Assembly (NCBI RefSeq): GCF_000024025.1
Contig: NC_013131.1
Span: forward strand, 1 to 64,000
DNA: 64,000 nt
Origin: Catenulispora acidiphila DSM 44928
Lineage (GTDB): Bacteria > Actinomycetota > Actinomycetes > Streptomycetales > Catenulisporaceae
Reading direction: 5' to 3'
The notes beneath the pieces are model-generated. The model was not told the origin of the DNA. It worked only from the letters and a program-made list of their open reading frames with translations, and searched no databases. The translations under genes were made by a program, and so were the position numbers. Shown piece by piece: positions 14,907-23,366 of this stretch. Every line of letters starts with the position of its first letter. The first letter of the stretch is position 1.

Positions 14907-14927
14907 TCTGCGGACTGAGCCCGGATG

Positions 14928-15650
14928 CTACGCGGGCGGCGTCAGCTTCTGCTGGTAGCGCACGCCGTACAGGTGGCCGCTCGTAATCATGACCGTGACC
15001 TCGAGCACCGTGCCTTCGGCATCGGTGATCGTGCGCAGTGTGCGCATGACCGGGATCTCGTCGGGGAGTTCCAGCGTCTGGAGTTCTTCGGTCGTGGGCT
15101 CGCGGACTTGGATTTCGTCGACGAGGCCGGCTTGCTTCCAGCCCAGGGCTGCCAGGACTGTTGGCGCGGTGGCCAGGTCGCGCTGCGGGAGTGGCTTGTC
15201 GAGGGCGGTTCCGGTGACGACTGATTCCGGGTAGAAGGACCACTCGATCTCGACCGGTTCTTCGTCGCGGAGCATCAGGCGCTTGCGGAGCAGCGCTGTC
15301 TCGCCTTCGGCCAGGCCCAGTTTCTGGGCGGCGTCCGCTGGTGGGCGTGCCGGGCCGATGTGCAGGATCTGGTAGGTGATGGTGCTGGCCGGCGGCTCGA
15401 ACTGGGACGCGGCGTCGACGATCCTGATGCGGTCGGCGCGGATGATCAGGGCTTTGCCCCGCTGGCCCTCGACGAAGCCCTCTGCCTTGAGCAGTGCGAC
15501 GGCTCTTTGGGCGGTGTTGGTGGTCGTGCTGTAGAGCTCCATCAGGCGTTTGAAGGGCGGGAGTGTGCCCGTGATGTCGCCGGCGAGGATCTTCGCGCGC
15601 AGGTCGGCGGCGATCCGTGCGTGTTGCGGCCGGTCGTCGACGCGCTTCAT
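14928..15650 (-). CDS. GntR-family transcriptional regulator (HutC/UTRA subfamily)
   Basis: The 240-residue protein has an N-terminal GntR winged helix (residues about 5-70; HARIAADLRAKILAGDITG, then TTTNTAQRAVALLKAEGFVE) and a C-terminal UTRA effector domain (ALLRKRLMLRDEEPVEIEWSF; SGHLYGVRYQQKLTPPA). UTRA proteins bind small ligands, often sugars or amino acids. The ATG at 15650 gives MKRVDDRPQHARI, placing the helix-turn-helix at the expected distance; an earlier in-frame ATG at 15704 would add 18 residues. It is divergent from the operon starting at 15874 and upstream of the lectin gene. Confidence 0.88.
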   Translation of the reverse strand: MKRVDDRPQHARIAADLRAKILAGDITGTLPPFKRLMELYSTTTNTAQRAVALLKAEGFVEGQRGKALIIRADRIRIVDAASQFEPPASTITYQILHIGPARPPADAAQKLGLAEGETALLRKRLMLRDEEPVEIEWSFYPESVVTGTALDKPLPQRDLATAPTVLAALGWKQAGLVDEIQVREPTTEELQTLELPDEIPVMRTLRTITDAEGTVLEVTVMITSGHLYGVRYQQKLTPPA

Positions 15651-15873
15651 GTGTCGCAGGCCCCTACTTCCATCGAATCCCGTCCGTGCGCACCTCAGCG
15701 ACACAGTAGCAGCACTCCGCCGGTATGCGGCGTTCGTAGGGGCGAGGTGGCAAATACCCCGTTATCCTTGTCGCAATACTGTGAAGTCAGTAACCTGAGG
15801 TGCGCCTCTGCGGTCGGAAGCTAACGGCGCGTTACGAGATCGCGTGGCACGTTCCGCCGAAAGGAGACCGAAG

Positions 15874-16083
15874 GTGCCTCGATTCGAGTTCAAGTACGCA
15901 TCAGACCTCGTGGTGGGAGATTGGGCCCAGATCGGGGGGAAGTGGGTCGAGGTTCTGGGCTGTGCGACCGATCCGAGCGGGTGGACCCGCCTCATCCTCG
16001 ACCGATCCCCGCTCCCGGAGACGGTCGTGCACCAGACGGTCGACATGCCGTGGTCGCCGATGCGGCCGGCGGGTTCGGCATGA
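15874..16083 (+). CDS. Small hypothetical protein, first gene of a four-gene regulatory operon
   Basis: This 69-residue protein matches no family I can name. It has a beta-rich pattern (FKYASDLVVGDWAQIGGKWVEV) and ends in a Pro-rich tail. The GTG start is strongly supported by AAGGAG at 15861-15866, 7 nt upstream. Its stop overlaps the next start as ATGA. Position and coupling suggest it works with the RsbW-like ATPase and HTH protein downstream. Confidence 0.68.
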   Translation: MPRFEFKYASDLVVGDWAQIGGKWVEVLGCATDPSGWTRLILDRSPLPETVVHQTVDMPWSPMRPAGSA

Positions 16084-16481
16084 GGCGCCCGGAGGACATC
16101 GGTGCCTTCCTCGCCGAGCACAGCGACGGGCGGGTGATCGGGCAGATGCCGGCGATGTTCGGGATCGCCGTGACCCCGGCCGAGGCGGAGTTCCAGCGGC
16201 GGCTGCTGGCCGCCGGCCATACGGGCAGCTACCTGGCGCTGCTGGGGCTGGCGGCGACGCTGACCTTCGACGCCGGGGAGTACTTCCACACCGGCGAGCA
16301 GAACCGCCGCGACCTGAGCGAGTGGCACGGCTATCACAGAGGCCTGCAGACGGCCCTGGCCTGCCTGGTGATGCACGAGACCGGCAGCAACCCGCGCCAG
16401 GCCGCGCTGATGGTCGCCGAGCACACCGAGACGCTGATCCGCTGCCGGTGGGCCAACCGGCCGGCCAAGGGGGGTGGGTGA
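16080..16481 (+). CDS. Hypothetical protein, second gene of the four-gene regulatory operon
   Basis: A 133-residue protein, probably helical and soluble, with no family I recognise. It contains a Leu/Ala-rich helix pair (SYLALLGLAATLTFDAGEYF and ACLVMHETGSNPRQAALMVA) and no transmembrane segment. The ATG overlaps the preceding stop (ATGA), and its own stop lies 3 nt before the next ATG, so translation is likely coupled. Confidence 0.65.
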   Translation: MRRPEDIGAFLAEHSDGRVIGQMPAMFGIAVTPAEAEFQRRLLAAGHTGSYLALLGLAATLTFDAGEYFHTGEQNRRDLSEWHGYHRGLQTALACLVMHETGSNPRQAALMVAEHTETLIRCRWANRPAKGGG

Positions 16482-16484
16482 GAC

Positions 16485-16967
16485 ATGGACGTCTGGTCCA
16501 AGGAATTCGCCGGCCGGCCCGAGTGCCTGGCCGAGGCGCGCCGCTTCACCTACGCCGTGCTCGGCCGGGGCGACGGGGCGCACATCGCCGCGCTGGTCGC
16601 CGACGAGCTGGCGGGCAACGCCATCAGGCACACGGCCAGCGGCCGGCCCGGCGGGGAGTTCATCCTGCGGCTGGCCCGGTTCGGGAACCGCTGCCGGGTG
16701 CGGGTCGACGACCAGGGCGGGCCCACCACCCCCGAGGTGTGCGCCGCCACCGACTTCGAGGAGGCCGGGCGCGGCCTCACCATCGTCGCCTCCCTGTCGG
16801 CCCAGTGGGGTGTCGAGGGCGACGAGCACGCCCGATCGGTCTGGGCCGAGATCACGTTCGAGGAGATCCCGGGGATATCCGGGCCCGACGGCCCGGCCGT
16901 CGATCTTCCCCCGCAAGCCAGAGCACGAAGAAAGGTCGGCATGACGACGGAGGACTGGACGCGTTGA
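16485..16967 (+). CDS. RsbW-like ATP-binding protein (HATPase_c_2)
   Basis: The 160-residue protein has the GHKL anti-sigma/serine-kinase fold: N box VADELAGNAIRHT, VRVDDQGGP and G2 box EAGRGLTIVASLS. Short proteins of this type are abundant in filamentous actinomycetes and act as anti-sigma factors or partners of Xre regulators. The stop TGA overlaps the ATG of the downstream HTH gene (TGATG). Kinase activity and the partner are unknown. Confidence 0.83.
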   Translation: MDVWSKEFAGRPECLAEARRFTYAVLGRGDGAHIAALVADELAGNAIRHTASGRPGGEFILRLARFGNRCRVRVDDQGGPTTPEVCAATDFEEAGRGLTIVASLSAQWGVEGDEHARSVWAEITFEEIPGISGPDGPAVDLPPQARARRKVGMTTEDWTR

Positions 16968-17629
16968 TGGCGCTGCACGTTGACTACGCGGCACAAAGGG
17001 CCTTCTCACGGATCATCGCCGGTCTGCGCTCGGCCCGCTTGGACGCCGAACTCTCGCAGAACGCCCTCGCCACCGGGCTGCCGGTCCGGGGCAGGGCGGT
17101 CTCCGAGTGGGAGACCGGGGCGATAGAACCGACCCTGGGCCACCTGATCCAGTGGTCCTGGGAACTGGGGCGGCGGCTGGTGATCGTCGGGCGCGACGGC
17201 GAACTGCGCTACGGCCCGGTGCGCCAGCGGCCGGGCGAGTTGTGGGAGGCCTTCGAGCGACGGCGACTGGCCGTCCCGTTACGGAACCGCCGCCTGGCCT
17301 TGGGTATGGCGCAAGGCGAACTCGGCGAACTCGTCGGTGTCAGCCGCGATTCGATCCAGCGGTGGGAGCTGGTCCGCGTGCCCCCGAGACCGATCGCGCA
17401 CGTCGTGTGGGCGCAGAAACTCGGGTACTCACTGGATACTCGCCCTGTCGCGGACGGCGGCCCGCGTCTGCGGCGTGTCGGCTCCGCGGGGCTGGCGCTG
17501 CCAGGACTGTCAGGGCAGATAGGGCAGCAAGGACAACCAGGGCTGACGGGACAAGCAGAGCGCTCGGCGTCCGGACCCGGCTCGCCCGCCGGTGAGCTTC
17601 GAGCCGCTGCGGACGGTCGGCGTGGATGA
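16967..17629 (+). CDS. Double helix-turn-helix (Xre-like) regulator
   Basis: The 220-residue protein contains two Xre-type HTH segments. One is near residues 20-60 (LSQNALATGLPVRGRAVSEWETG), the other near residues 108-150 (LGMAQGELGELVGVSRDSIQRWE). Both keep the Q-x-x-L/W-E pattern of lambda-repressor-like domains. The C-terminus is a low-complexity Gly/Gln tail. It overlaps the upstream ATPase stop. A tandem HTH without the DUF5753 domain seen in the Xre proteins at 21461-23366 makes it a different subtype. Confidence 0.75.
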   Translation: MALHVDYAAQRAFSRIIAGLRSARLDAELSQNALATGLPVRGRAVSEWETGAIEPTLGHLIQWSWELGRRLVIVGRDGELRYGPVRQRPGELWEAFERRRLAVPLRNRRLALGMAQGELGELVGVSRDSIQRWELVRVPPRPIAHVVWAQKLGYSLDTRPVADGGPRLRRVGSAGLALPGLSGQIGQQGQPGLTGQAERSASGPGSPAGELRAAADGRRG

Positions 17630-17700
17630 CGCTGTGGACGACGTCGTGAACGTGCACCGGGGCGACAGCATCGCGCTGGCGCCCTGACCGCGCGGGCATG

Positions 17701-17735
17701 GCGAACGCCCCGGAGCCACCATCCGGGGCGTTCGC
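17701..17735. terminator. Bidirectional terminator between convergent genes
   Basis: Perfect 14-bp arms (17701-17714 and 17722-17735) with a 7-nt loop lie between the stop of the HTH gene and the stop of the protease gene. Confidence 0.88.
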
Positions 17736-17748
17736 GGTTCGGGGCCGG

Positions 17749-18954
17749 CTAGCTCATCTGACCGCCTTCGAGCTTGGCGAGCATGGTCTTGACCTGGTCG
17801 ATCGGGATCGAGAAGCCGAGTCCGACGCTGCCGCCCTGGGCGTTGGCGGAGCTGGTCGGCGAGTAGATGGCCGAGTTGATGCCTATGACCTGGCCCTGGG
17901 CGTTCAGCAGCGGGCCGCCGCTGTTGCCGGGGTTGAGGCTGGCGTCGGTCTGGATCGCGCTGTAGGTGACCTGGCTGCCGCTGGAGAACCGGCTCGAGGA
18001 CTCGCTGCTGACCGTCACCTGGCGGTTCAGGGCGCTGACGATGCCGCTGGTCACCGTGCTCTGCAGGCCGTCGGGGGAGCCGATGGCGACCACCGTGTCG
18101 CCGATCTGGATCTTGCTGCTGTCGCCGAGGCTGGCGGTGGGCAGGCCGCTGACGCTCTGCGCCTTGATCACCGCCAGGTCGCTGCCGCTGTCGTAGCCGA
18201 CGATGCTCGCCTGGGCGGTCTTGCCGTTGTTGAAGGTGATGGTGATCTGGCCGTTGCCGTTGGCCGCGTCGGTGATCACATGGTTGTTCGTGAGGATCAG
18301 GCCGTCGGCGGTCAGGATGACGCCGGAGCCGACCGACTTGCCCTGATAGGACTCCACCGAGACCTGGACCACCGTGGGCAGTGCGGCCTTGGCGACCTGG
18401 CCGACCGTGGTGGTCGGTGTACCGGTCTGGTTGCTGACCGGGGTGTTCACGCTCGTGTTGTTCAGCGGCACGCTCGAGGAGGCGCTGTTGGAGGAGTTGT
18501 TGTGGCTGGCTATGGTCCCCGCGATGCCTCCGGCGGCGGCCGAGGCCGCGATGGTGCCGGCGATGATCAGGGCCATGCCCATCCGGCGCTTGCGCCGCGG
18601 ACGTCGCGGCGGCTCGGGGGAGAACGCCGGATGCGTGGTGTATCCGGGACCGCCCGGACCGCCAGGCCCGCCGAAACCGCCAGGCCCGCCGAAACTGCCA
18701 GGCCCGCCGAGACCGCCGGCCTCGCCCGGGTTGCCATAGCCCGGCGTTATCGAGGTGATCGGCGGCGTGTACGGGGGCATCGGCTCGGAGGCGGCCGGCG
18801 AAGGCGAAGAGGCCGACGGGTAGGCCGGCGGGTAAGCCGACGCGGAGGCGTGGGCCGGACCGAGCACCGGCCCGGAAGACGGGTGGCCCCACGGCTGCGG
18901 GTCGCCGGTGGCGGGCTGCTCCGGCTGGTACGGGTCGTGCTCGAATCCGGTCAT
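17749..18954 (-). CDS. Membrane-anchored HtrA/DegP-type serine protease lacking a PDZ domain
   Basis: The 401-residue S1C protease starts with a 120-residue Pro/Gly-rich cytoplasmic region containing an FGGPGG repeat, then one transmembrane helix (about 127-150) after a basic stretch, a Ser/Asn/Thr linker and an extracellular trypsin-like domain. The catalytic triad is visible as His225 (TNNHV), Asp259 (GSDLAVIK) and Ser345 (NPGNSGGPL). The protein ends right after the protease domain, so the usual PDZ domain is absent. The role is probably envelope protein quality control or signalling. Confidence 0.88.
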   Translation of the reverse strand: MTGFEHDPYQPEQPATGDPQPWGHPSSGPVLGPAHASASAYPPAYPSASSPSPAASEPMPPYTPPITSITPGYGNPGEAGGLGGPGSFGGPGGFGGPGGPGGPGYTTHPAFSPEPPRRPRRKRRMGMALIIAGTIAASAAAGGIAGTIASHNNSSNSASSSVPLNNTSVNTPVSNQTGTPTTTVGQVAKAALPTVVQVSVESYQGKSVGSGVILTADGLILTNNHVITDAANGNGQITITFNNGKTAQASIVGYDSGSDLAVIKAQSVSGLPTASLGDSSKIQIGDTVVAIGSPDGLQSTVTSGIVSALNRQVTVSSESSSRFSSGSQVTYSAIQTDASLNPGNSGGPLLNAQGQVIGINSAIYSPTSSANAQGGSVGLGFSIPIDQVKTMLAKLEGGQMS

Positions 18955-19054
18955 GGTTGAACGATGCGCCCCGACGATGAGAGTGCCTTGCCGAGAGCAT
19001 GAGAATCGGTGAAGAAAGCCGTTAAGCGAACGGCCCGATTCCTAAGGAAACGAG

Positions 19055-19840
19055 TTGTCCGAGCTCAGCGCTTCGGGCGATCATCATCCGATGGACCGTG
19101 ATCCGCTTCCCGACGCCCGAGCCCTGGTGCGCGAACGTTATCCCCAGGCTGTGTACGCCGTGCTGGCCGGCAGTGTCCTGACCGCGCACCGAACGCCCGG
19201 CTCGGATCTCGACATCGTCGTGGCACTCCCACCCGGCGATCCGCTGGCGCCGCGCCGCGAGTCGCTCGTCTTCCGCGACTGGCCGGTCGAGCTGTTCGTG
19301 CACGACGAGCAGACCCTCGACCAGTGGCTGGCCAAGGAGTATCGCGAGCGCAAGCCGAGCCTGTACCGGATGGTCGGCCGCGGAACACCGATCGTCGGCG
19401 ACCCGGCCGACCGGCAGGCATATTGCCGCGCGGTCCTGGACGCCGGGCCGGATCCGATGGGACCGGCACAGCTGGAAGCGGCGCGCTACGGCCTCACCGA
19501 TCTGCTCGACGATCTCTTCCACGCCGGCGATCCCGGCGAGCGCCAGGTCATCGCGGCCACGCTGTGGACCGCCGCCGGGCATCACGCGCTGGTCGCCGGA
19601 AACCGCTGGGACGGCACCGGCAAATGGCTGCTCCGCGAGTTGCGCGACCACGACCCGGACCTGGCCGACCGCTGGCTGGCCGCCCAGCACGACGCGGCCG
19701 CGGTCGAGGCGTTCGCCCGCGACGTCCTGGACCGTCTCGGCGGACCGCTTTTCGACGGCTACCAGGCTGTCGCGCCGCGAGCGGAGACCACGAAGACCAC
19801 GAAGACCACGAAGACCACAGAGTTCACCCGGTCCACCTAG
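19055..19840 (+). CDS. Nucleotidyltransferase-domain protein
   Basis: The 261-residue protein has the polymerase-beta-type nucleotidyltransferase core (LAGSVLTAHRTPGSDLDIVV, with the paired Asp of SDLD), followed by a helical region resembling kanamycin-nucleotidyltransferase C-terminal domains. The substrate is unknown. The TTG at 19055 has AAGGA 6 nt upstream; an internal ATG at 19091 is the alternative. The C-terminal TTKTTKTTKTTE tail comes from a 9-bp tandem repeat. Confidence 0.75.
   Translation: MSELSASGDHHPMDRDPLPDARALVRERYPQAVYAVLAGSVLTAHRTPGSDLDIVVALPPGDPLAPRRESLVFRDWPVELFVHDEQTLDQWLAKEYRERKPSLYRMVGRGTPIVGDPADRQAYCRAVLDAGPDPMGPAQLEAARYGLTDLLDDLFHAGDPGERQVIAATLWTAAGHHALVAGNRWDGTGKWLLRELRDHDPDLADRWLAAQHDAAAVEAFARDVLDRLGGPLFDGYQAVAPRAETTKTTKTTKTTEFTRST
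19786..19821 (+). repeat. 9-bp tandem repeat at the 3' end of the nucleotidyltransferase gene
   Basis: Three perfect copies and one partial copy of GACCACGAA, in frame. They encode a Thr-Thr-Lys repeat, so the tail is likely to vary in length between strains. Confidence 0.85.
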
Positions 19841-19885
19841 TCCGCTAAGTCCACTAAGTCCGCCGAATCAACCCTGGCGCGAGGG

Positions 19886-20500
19886 TCATGCCGCCTGCGT
19901 GATCGTCAGCGGGAACTCCGTCAGCATGATGGAGGGCCCTGACGGGTTCGCGATGTCCGTCAGCTCCACGGGATCGGTCATCAGGAAGACCGCGTTCCGC
20001 GGCGGGAAAGCCGTCATATTCGTGTTCAGCAAAGGGAACGCGGCCTTGTTCGTGAACGTCGCGGGCTCGCCGCCGCCGCACGGACTGTGCTGCATGGAGA
20101 TGGTCAAATCCTGGGCCAGCGACTCGGCCGCTGGGAACTCCCGGCCGACCGCCGGGGCGACGAAGTCGCCGTCGGCCGGGGTCTTCTCCGACACCGTCAC
20201 CGTGCCGAGGTCGGCGTCGTACCCCGTCAGCTGCTCGGCTTCGGTCCGTACGGCGACGGTCGGCTGATCCCCGGCCACTCGGGCGCCGACCCGTACCTGT
20301 CCGGTGCCCAGCACCTCGAAGCGGTGCAGGACGCCGTTGCACTCCAACACCATGTCGCCGTCTTCGGTGAGAGAGACGGCGGTTCCGGTGGCGGGTAAGG
20401 AGTTCCCGCTAGGTGCCTGGGTCGCGGCGTGGGCGGCGAAGCCGTTGGAGGAGAACAGAAAGACTGAGCCGGCGACGGCCAGCACGGGACGAATTCTCAT
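19886..20500 (-). CDS. Secreted hypothetical protein
   Basis: This 204-residue protein has a signal peptide (MRIRPVLAVAGSVFLF, cleavage near AHA-AT around residue 26). The mature part is beta-rich with two Cys (LECNGV and HSPCGGGE) that could form a disulphide. No family is recognised and there is no cell-wall anchor or transmembrane tail. It is probably released or loosely wall-associated. Confidence 0.65.
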   Translation of the reverse strand: MRIRPVLAVAGSVFLFSSNGFAAHAATQAPSGNSLPATGTAVSLTEDGDMVLECNGVLHRFEVLGTGQVRVGARVAGDQPTVAVRTEAEQLTGYDADLGTVTVSEKTPADGDFVAPAVGREFPAAESLAQDLTISMQHSPCGGGEPATFTNKAAFPLLNTNMTAFPPRNAVFLMTDPVELTDIANPSGPSIMLTEFPLTITQAA

Positions 20501-20592
20501 GGCCGGTCCTTTCAGGGGGATTTGTCGCTTAGGTGGCTATTATCGTCTCTCACGCCACTGACAATCCCGGCCCCACGCCGTGCGCCGCCTGT

Positions 20593-21360
20593 CTATCGAG
20601 GACGCGTCCCGGGCGAAGACCCTTGCAGAGCAAGCGGATTCGGGAACGGTGGCCAGTACGGCAGCGGACGCGGCCCGAGCGTTTCGGCGTACGCGCTCTC
20701 GATCAGCGCGCGCTGGAAGGCGGCGTGGCTGGCCTGCCGCCGGATCCGTTCGGCCCGCGCCGGATCGCTGGGCATCGTTCCAGGCCACCGCGCCGGCGCG
20801 ATGGCCACAGAAGGGACAGCGGCCGTCGCGGGCGCGGTGGCTGAAGAAGTATCAAGTTCCTGATACGGCGGCCGATTTTCGTTTTCCAGCGCGCGTGCCA
20901 CGGACTCCAAGGCTTCGAGCATGCCGCCGGACATCACCGACTCGATCCCGCCGCCGGGCGGGACGGGACAAGGGATCTCGGCCCACACCGCCCGCGCGGC
21001 CCGGTCGCCGAGCACGCCCCACTTCCGGGAGATCGAGGCGACCATCGCCAGCCCGCGCCCGGACTCCGAGTCCCAGTCGCAGTGCTCGTCCATGCTGTCG
21101 ACCAGGACACGCGGCTCGGTCGGCGAGCCCGCGTCGTCGACCCGCACCTGCCAGCGGTCCGCGAAGGCCGCGAGGTGCACCACGAACTGGCCGCCGGGCG
21201 CGCCGCTGGCGGTGTGCACGATGGCGTTGCCGGCCAGTTCGGACCCGGCCAGGACCACCAGCTCCGCGCCCGGCGCGTCGCCGAGCACCATCTGGATGAA
21301 CTGGCGGACCTCGGCGAGGTTCTCGGCCAGTCCGGGGAAGGAGCGAGACCAATACGACAT
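20593..21360 (-). CDS. RsbW-like ATP-binding regulator with C-terminal extension
   Basis: The 255-residue protein has an N-terminal HATPase_c_2 domain (residues about 5-140) with N box LAGSELAGNAIVHTAS, VRVDDAGSP and G2 box ESGRGLAMVASIS. About 110 extra residues follow, Pro/Ala-rich and with charged helices, which family members of about 140 residues lack. It is downstream of, and on the same strand as, two Xre-DUF5753 regulators, the typical partner arrangement in streptomycetes. Confidence 0.8.
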   Translation of the reverse strand: MSYWSRSFPGLAENLAEVRQFIQMVLGDAPGAELVVLAGSELAGNAIVHTASGAPGGQFVVHLAAFADRWQVRVDDAGSPTEPRVLVDSMDEHCDWDSESGRGLAMVASISRKWGVLGDRAARAVWAEIPCPVPPGGGIESVMSGGMLEALESVARALENENRPPYQELDTSSATAPATAAVPSVAIAPARWPGTMPSDPARAERIRRQASHAAFQRALIESAYAETLGPRPLPYWPPFPNPLALQGSSPGTRPR

Positions 21361-21460
21361 CTGGGGCCTCCCGGATGGTGAGGAGGGGGCGGTTCCGCCC
21401 TCCCGTCAGCCAGGCTAGCCCCCAATGCGCCCTTTTCCAGGGCATTTCAAGGAAGTTCCC

Positions 21461-22336
21461 TTATTTGGATGACAGATCCTCATCCAGAGCCAGCGGGGGC
21501 AGCCGCGCGAGGTCCATCTCCACCCGGTTGATCAGGCCGATCGCCTCTTCACCGTACACAGCCGACTCCTCGAACCGCCGGAACTGCGCGACATGTGTCG
21601 AGACCTTGTCAGGCTGCGCCATCAGCAGCTCGCCGGTGAACATCTCCACCGCGACCTCGCGGTCGTCGTACAGGGTGAAGGTGACCATCGGCAGCCCGCG
21701 CATCGCCGAGGTCCAGGGCAGGATCCCGACTCGCACCCCGGGATGCACCGCCATCTGCCGCAGCCGGTCGAACTGCGCGGCCATCACCGTCAGCTCGCCG
21801 GGCCAGGTGCGCAGGACGCCCTCGGTGATCAGGAAGGTGAACTCCCGGCCGTCCTCGAACAGCACCGACTGCCGCTCGGTGTGGGTCATCGCGGCCTTGC
21901 CGACCTCGCGCTCGGACAGCCAGGGGGTGAGCCGGTTGGCGTCGCGGGCGTACTCGGCGGTCTGCAGCAGGCGCGGGATGATCGAGTTCGAGAACGTCGA
22001 CACCGCCGAGCAGACCCGCTCGCGGTCGGCGATCTGGTTCAGCAGGGTCAGGCCCTTGCCGTAGCCGCGGTTGCTCGCGGCATCGGCGGCGGCTTGGCCG
22101 AGCAGGTCGAACAGGCTCTCCTGCTCCTCGGCCGGCAGGTTCAAAGCAGTGACGATCCGGGCCAGCACGTCCCGGCTGGGGACCATCTTGCCGTGCTCGA
22201 CCTTGGACACCGCCGAGGACGTGACAGAGGCGGCGGCCGCGAGCTCGCCGCTGGACAGCGCGCGCTCCATCCGGAACTGCCGGATCCGGCCGCCCAGCTT
22301 GGCCGCGTAAGGACTTCGCACCGCACTCATACCCAT
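21461..22336 (-). CDS. Xre-family regulator with DUF5753 domain (WhiJ-like)
   Basis: The 291-residue protein has an N-terminal lambda-repressor-like HTH (LSSGELAAAASVTSSAVSKV) and a C-terminal DUF5753 domain with the hallmark IIPRLLQTAEYAR, the TERQSVLFED segment and RVGILPWTSA. Proteins of this class, including WhiJ of Streptomyces coelicolor, control development or antibiotic production with small DUF397 and ATPase partners. The ATPase gene lies immediately downstream. No DUF397 gene is visible. Confidence 0.87.
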   Translation of the reverse strand: MGMSAVRSPYAAKLGGRIRQFRMERALSSGELAAAASVTSSAVSKVEHGKMVPSRDVLARIVTALNLPAEEQESLFDLLGQAAADAASNRGYGKGLTLLNQIADRERVCSAVSTFSNSIIPRLLQTAEYARDANRLTPWLSEREVGKAAMTHTERQSVLFEDGREFTFLITEGVLRTWPGELTVMAAQFDRLRQMAVHPGVRVGILPWTSAMRGLPMVTFTLYDDREVAVEMFTGELLMAQPDKVSTHVAQFRRFEESAVYGEEAIGLINRVEMDLARLPPLALDEDLSSK

Positions 22337-22499
22337 TGGTTCTACACCACTTGTGAGGAATCGGTGACCGATCCGGCAGGATCAGTCGCCGGCGGTCACC
22401 TGTATGGATTGTGTTGGACTGGGCCGACGACCCGACGTGCGCCCCTCCCCCTGGTCAGCGGCGGCCGGCGGCCCCCGCCGACGGCCGGAGCCGACCCGT

Positions 22500-23366
22500 T
22501 CAGCCGGTTCCTGCCCCGGCCGGCGCCGGGATAGACGCCAGCGGGCGCCTGTCACTCGTGAGAAGTCCGGTGGCCGTCTCCAGGTCGTAGTCGGCGCCGG
22601 CCGCGTAGCCGTCGAGGACCGCGGCGTGCGCGGCGATCTCGTCGGCGCGAGAGAGCAGCAACTCGCCGGTGAAGGTTTCCACGGCCACGGCCGCGTCGTC
22701 GTGGAGCGTGAACCCGTACAGCGGGAACACCTCCGAGACCGCGGCCGAGTCCGGGACGATGCCGATCCGCACGCCGGGCAGCGCCGAGAGCACGCGCAGC
22801 CGGTCGGCCTGGGTCGCGGCGAGCGTGGGCGGACCCGGGCACAGGCGCAGGGCGCTCTCGGTGAGCAGGAACTCGAAGCTGCGTCCCTGTTCGAACAGCA
22901 CGCCCTGGCGCTCCAGGTGCAGGGCGGAGGCGCGGCCGAGTTCGCGCTCTGACATCCACGGCGTCAGGCGCGCGGCGTACCGGGCGTAGTCGGCGGTCTG
23001 CAGCAGGGGCGGGATCATCGAGGTGGAGAACGACCGCAGGGCCGTGGTGTTGCGCTCGCGCTCGGCGATCGCGTCCAGCAGCGCCAGGCCGCGGCCGTGC
23101 CGGCGGCGGTCGGCGGCGTCGTCGACCGCCCGGGTGAGCAGGTCGCGCAGGTCGGTGCGGTGCTCGTCGGCCAGGCCCAGGACGCCGAGCACGCGCTCCA
23201 GCACCTCGGTGGAGGGGAGCATCATGCCGCGTTCGATCTTCGACACCGAGGGCTGGGTGACACCGGCGCGGGCGGCGACTTCGAGTCCGGACAAGCCGAG
23301 GTCCAGTCGGTGCCGACGCAGACGCCGACCGAGTTCTTCAGCTAATACGCTGCGTGCTGGGCTCAT
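22500..23366 (-). CDS. Xre-family regulator with DUF5753 domain, second copy
   Basis: This 288-residue paralogue of the preceding regulator has the same architecture: HTH (LSGLEVAARAGVTQPSVSKI), then DUF5753 (MIPPLLQTADYARY, LERQGVLFEQ). The ATG at 23366 gives MSPARSVLAEELG with the HTH at normal distance. An ATG 30 nt further upstream is also in frame; neither has a clear ribosome site. The two tandem copies are clearly diverged rather than a recent duplication. Confidence 0.85.
   Translation of the reverse strand: MSPARSVLAEELGRRLRRHRLDLGLSGLEVAARAGVTQPSVSKIERGMMLPSTEVLERVLGVLGLADEHRTDLRDLLTRAVDDAADRRRHGRGLALLDAIAERERNTTALRSFSTSMIPPLLQTADYARYAARLTPWMSERELGRASALHLERQGVLFEQGRSFEFLLTESALRLCPGPPTLAATQADRLRVLSALPGVRIGIVPDSAAVSEVFPLYGFTLHDDAAVAVETFTGELLLSRADEIAAHAAVLDGYAAGADYDLETATGLLTSDRRPLASIPAPAGAGTG

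Noticed and set aside
21373-21404. GC hairpin after the first Xre-DUF5753 gene
   Set aside because: The GGAGGGGGCGG/CCGCCCTCCC pairing is plausible as a terminator, but it sits just before the ATPase start of the same strand and may equally be chance in G-rich sequence; not called.
20852-21445. 197-codon minus-strand frame overlapping the ATPase gene at 20593-21360
   Set aside because: It is in another frame of the same strand, with Arg/Gly/Pro-rich shadow composition; the ATPase frame has clear GHKL motifs.
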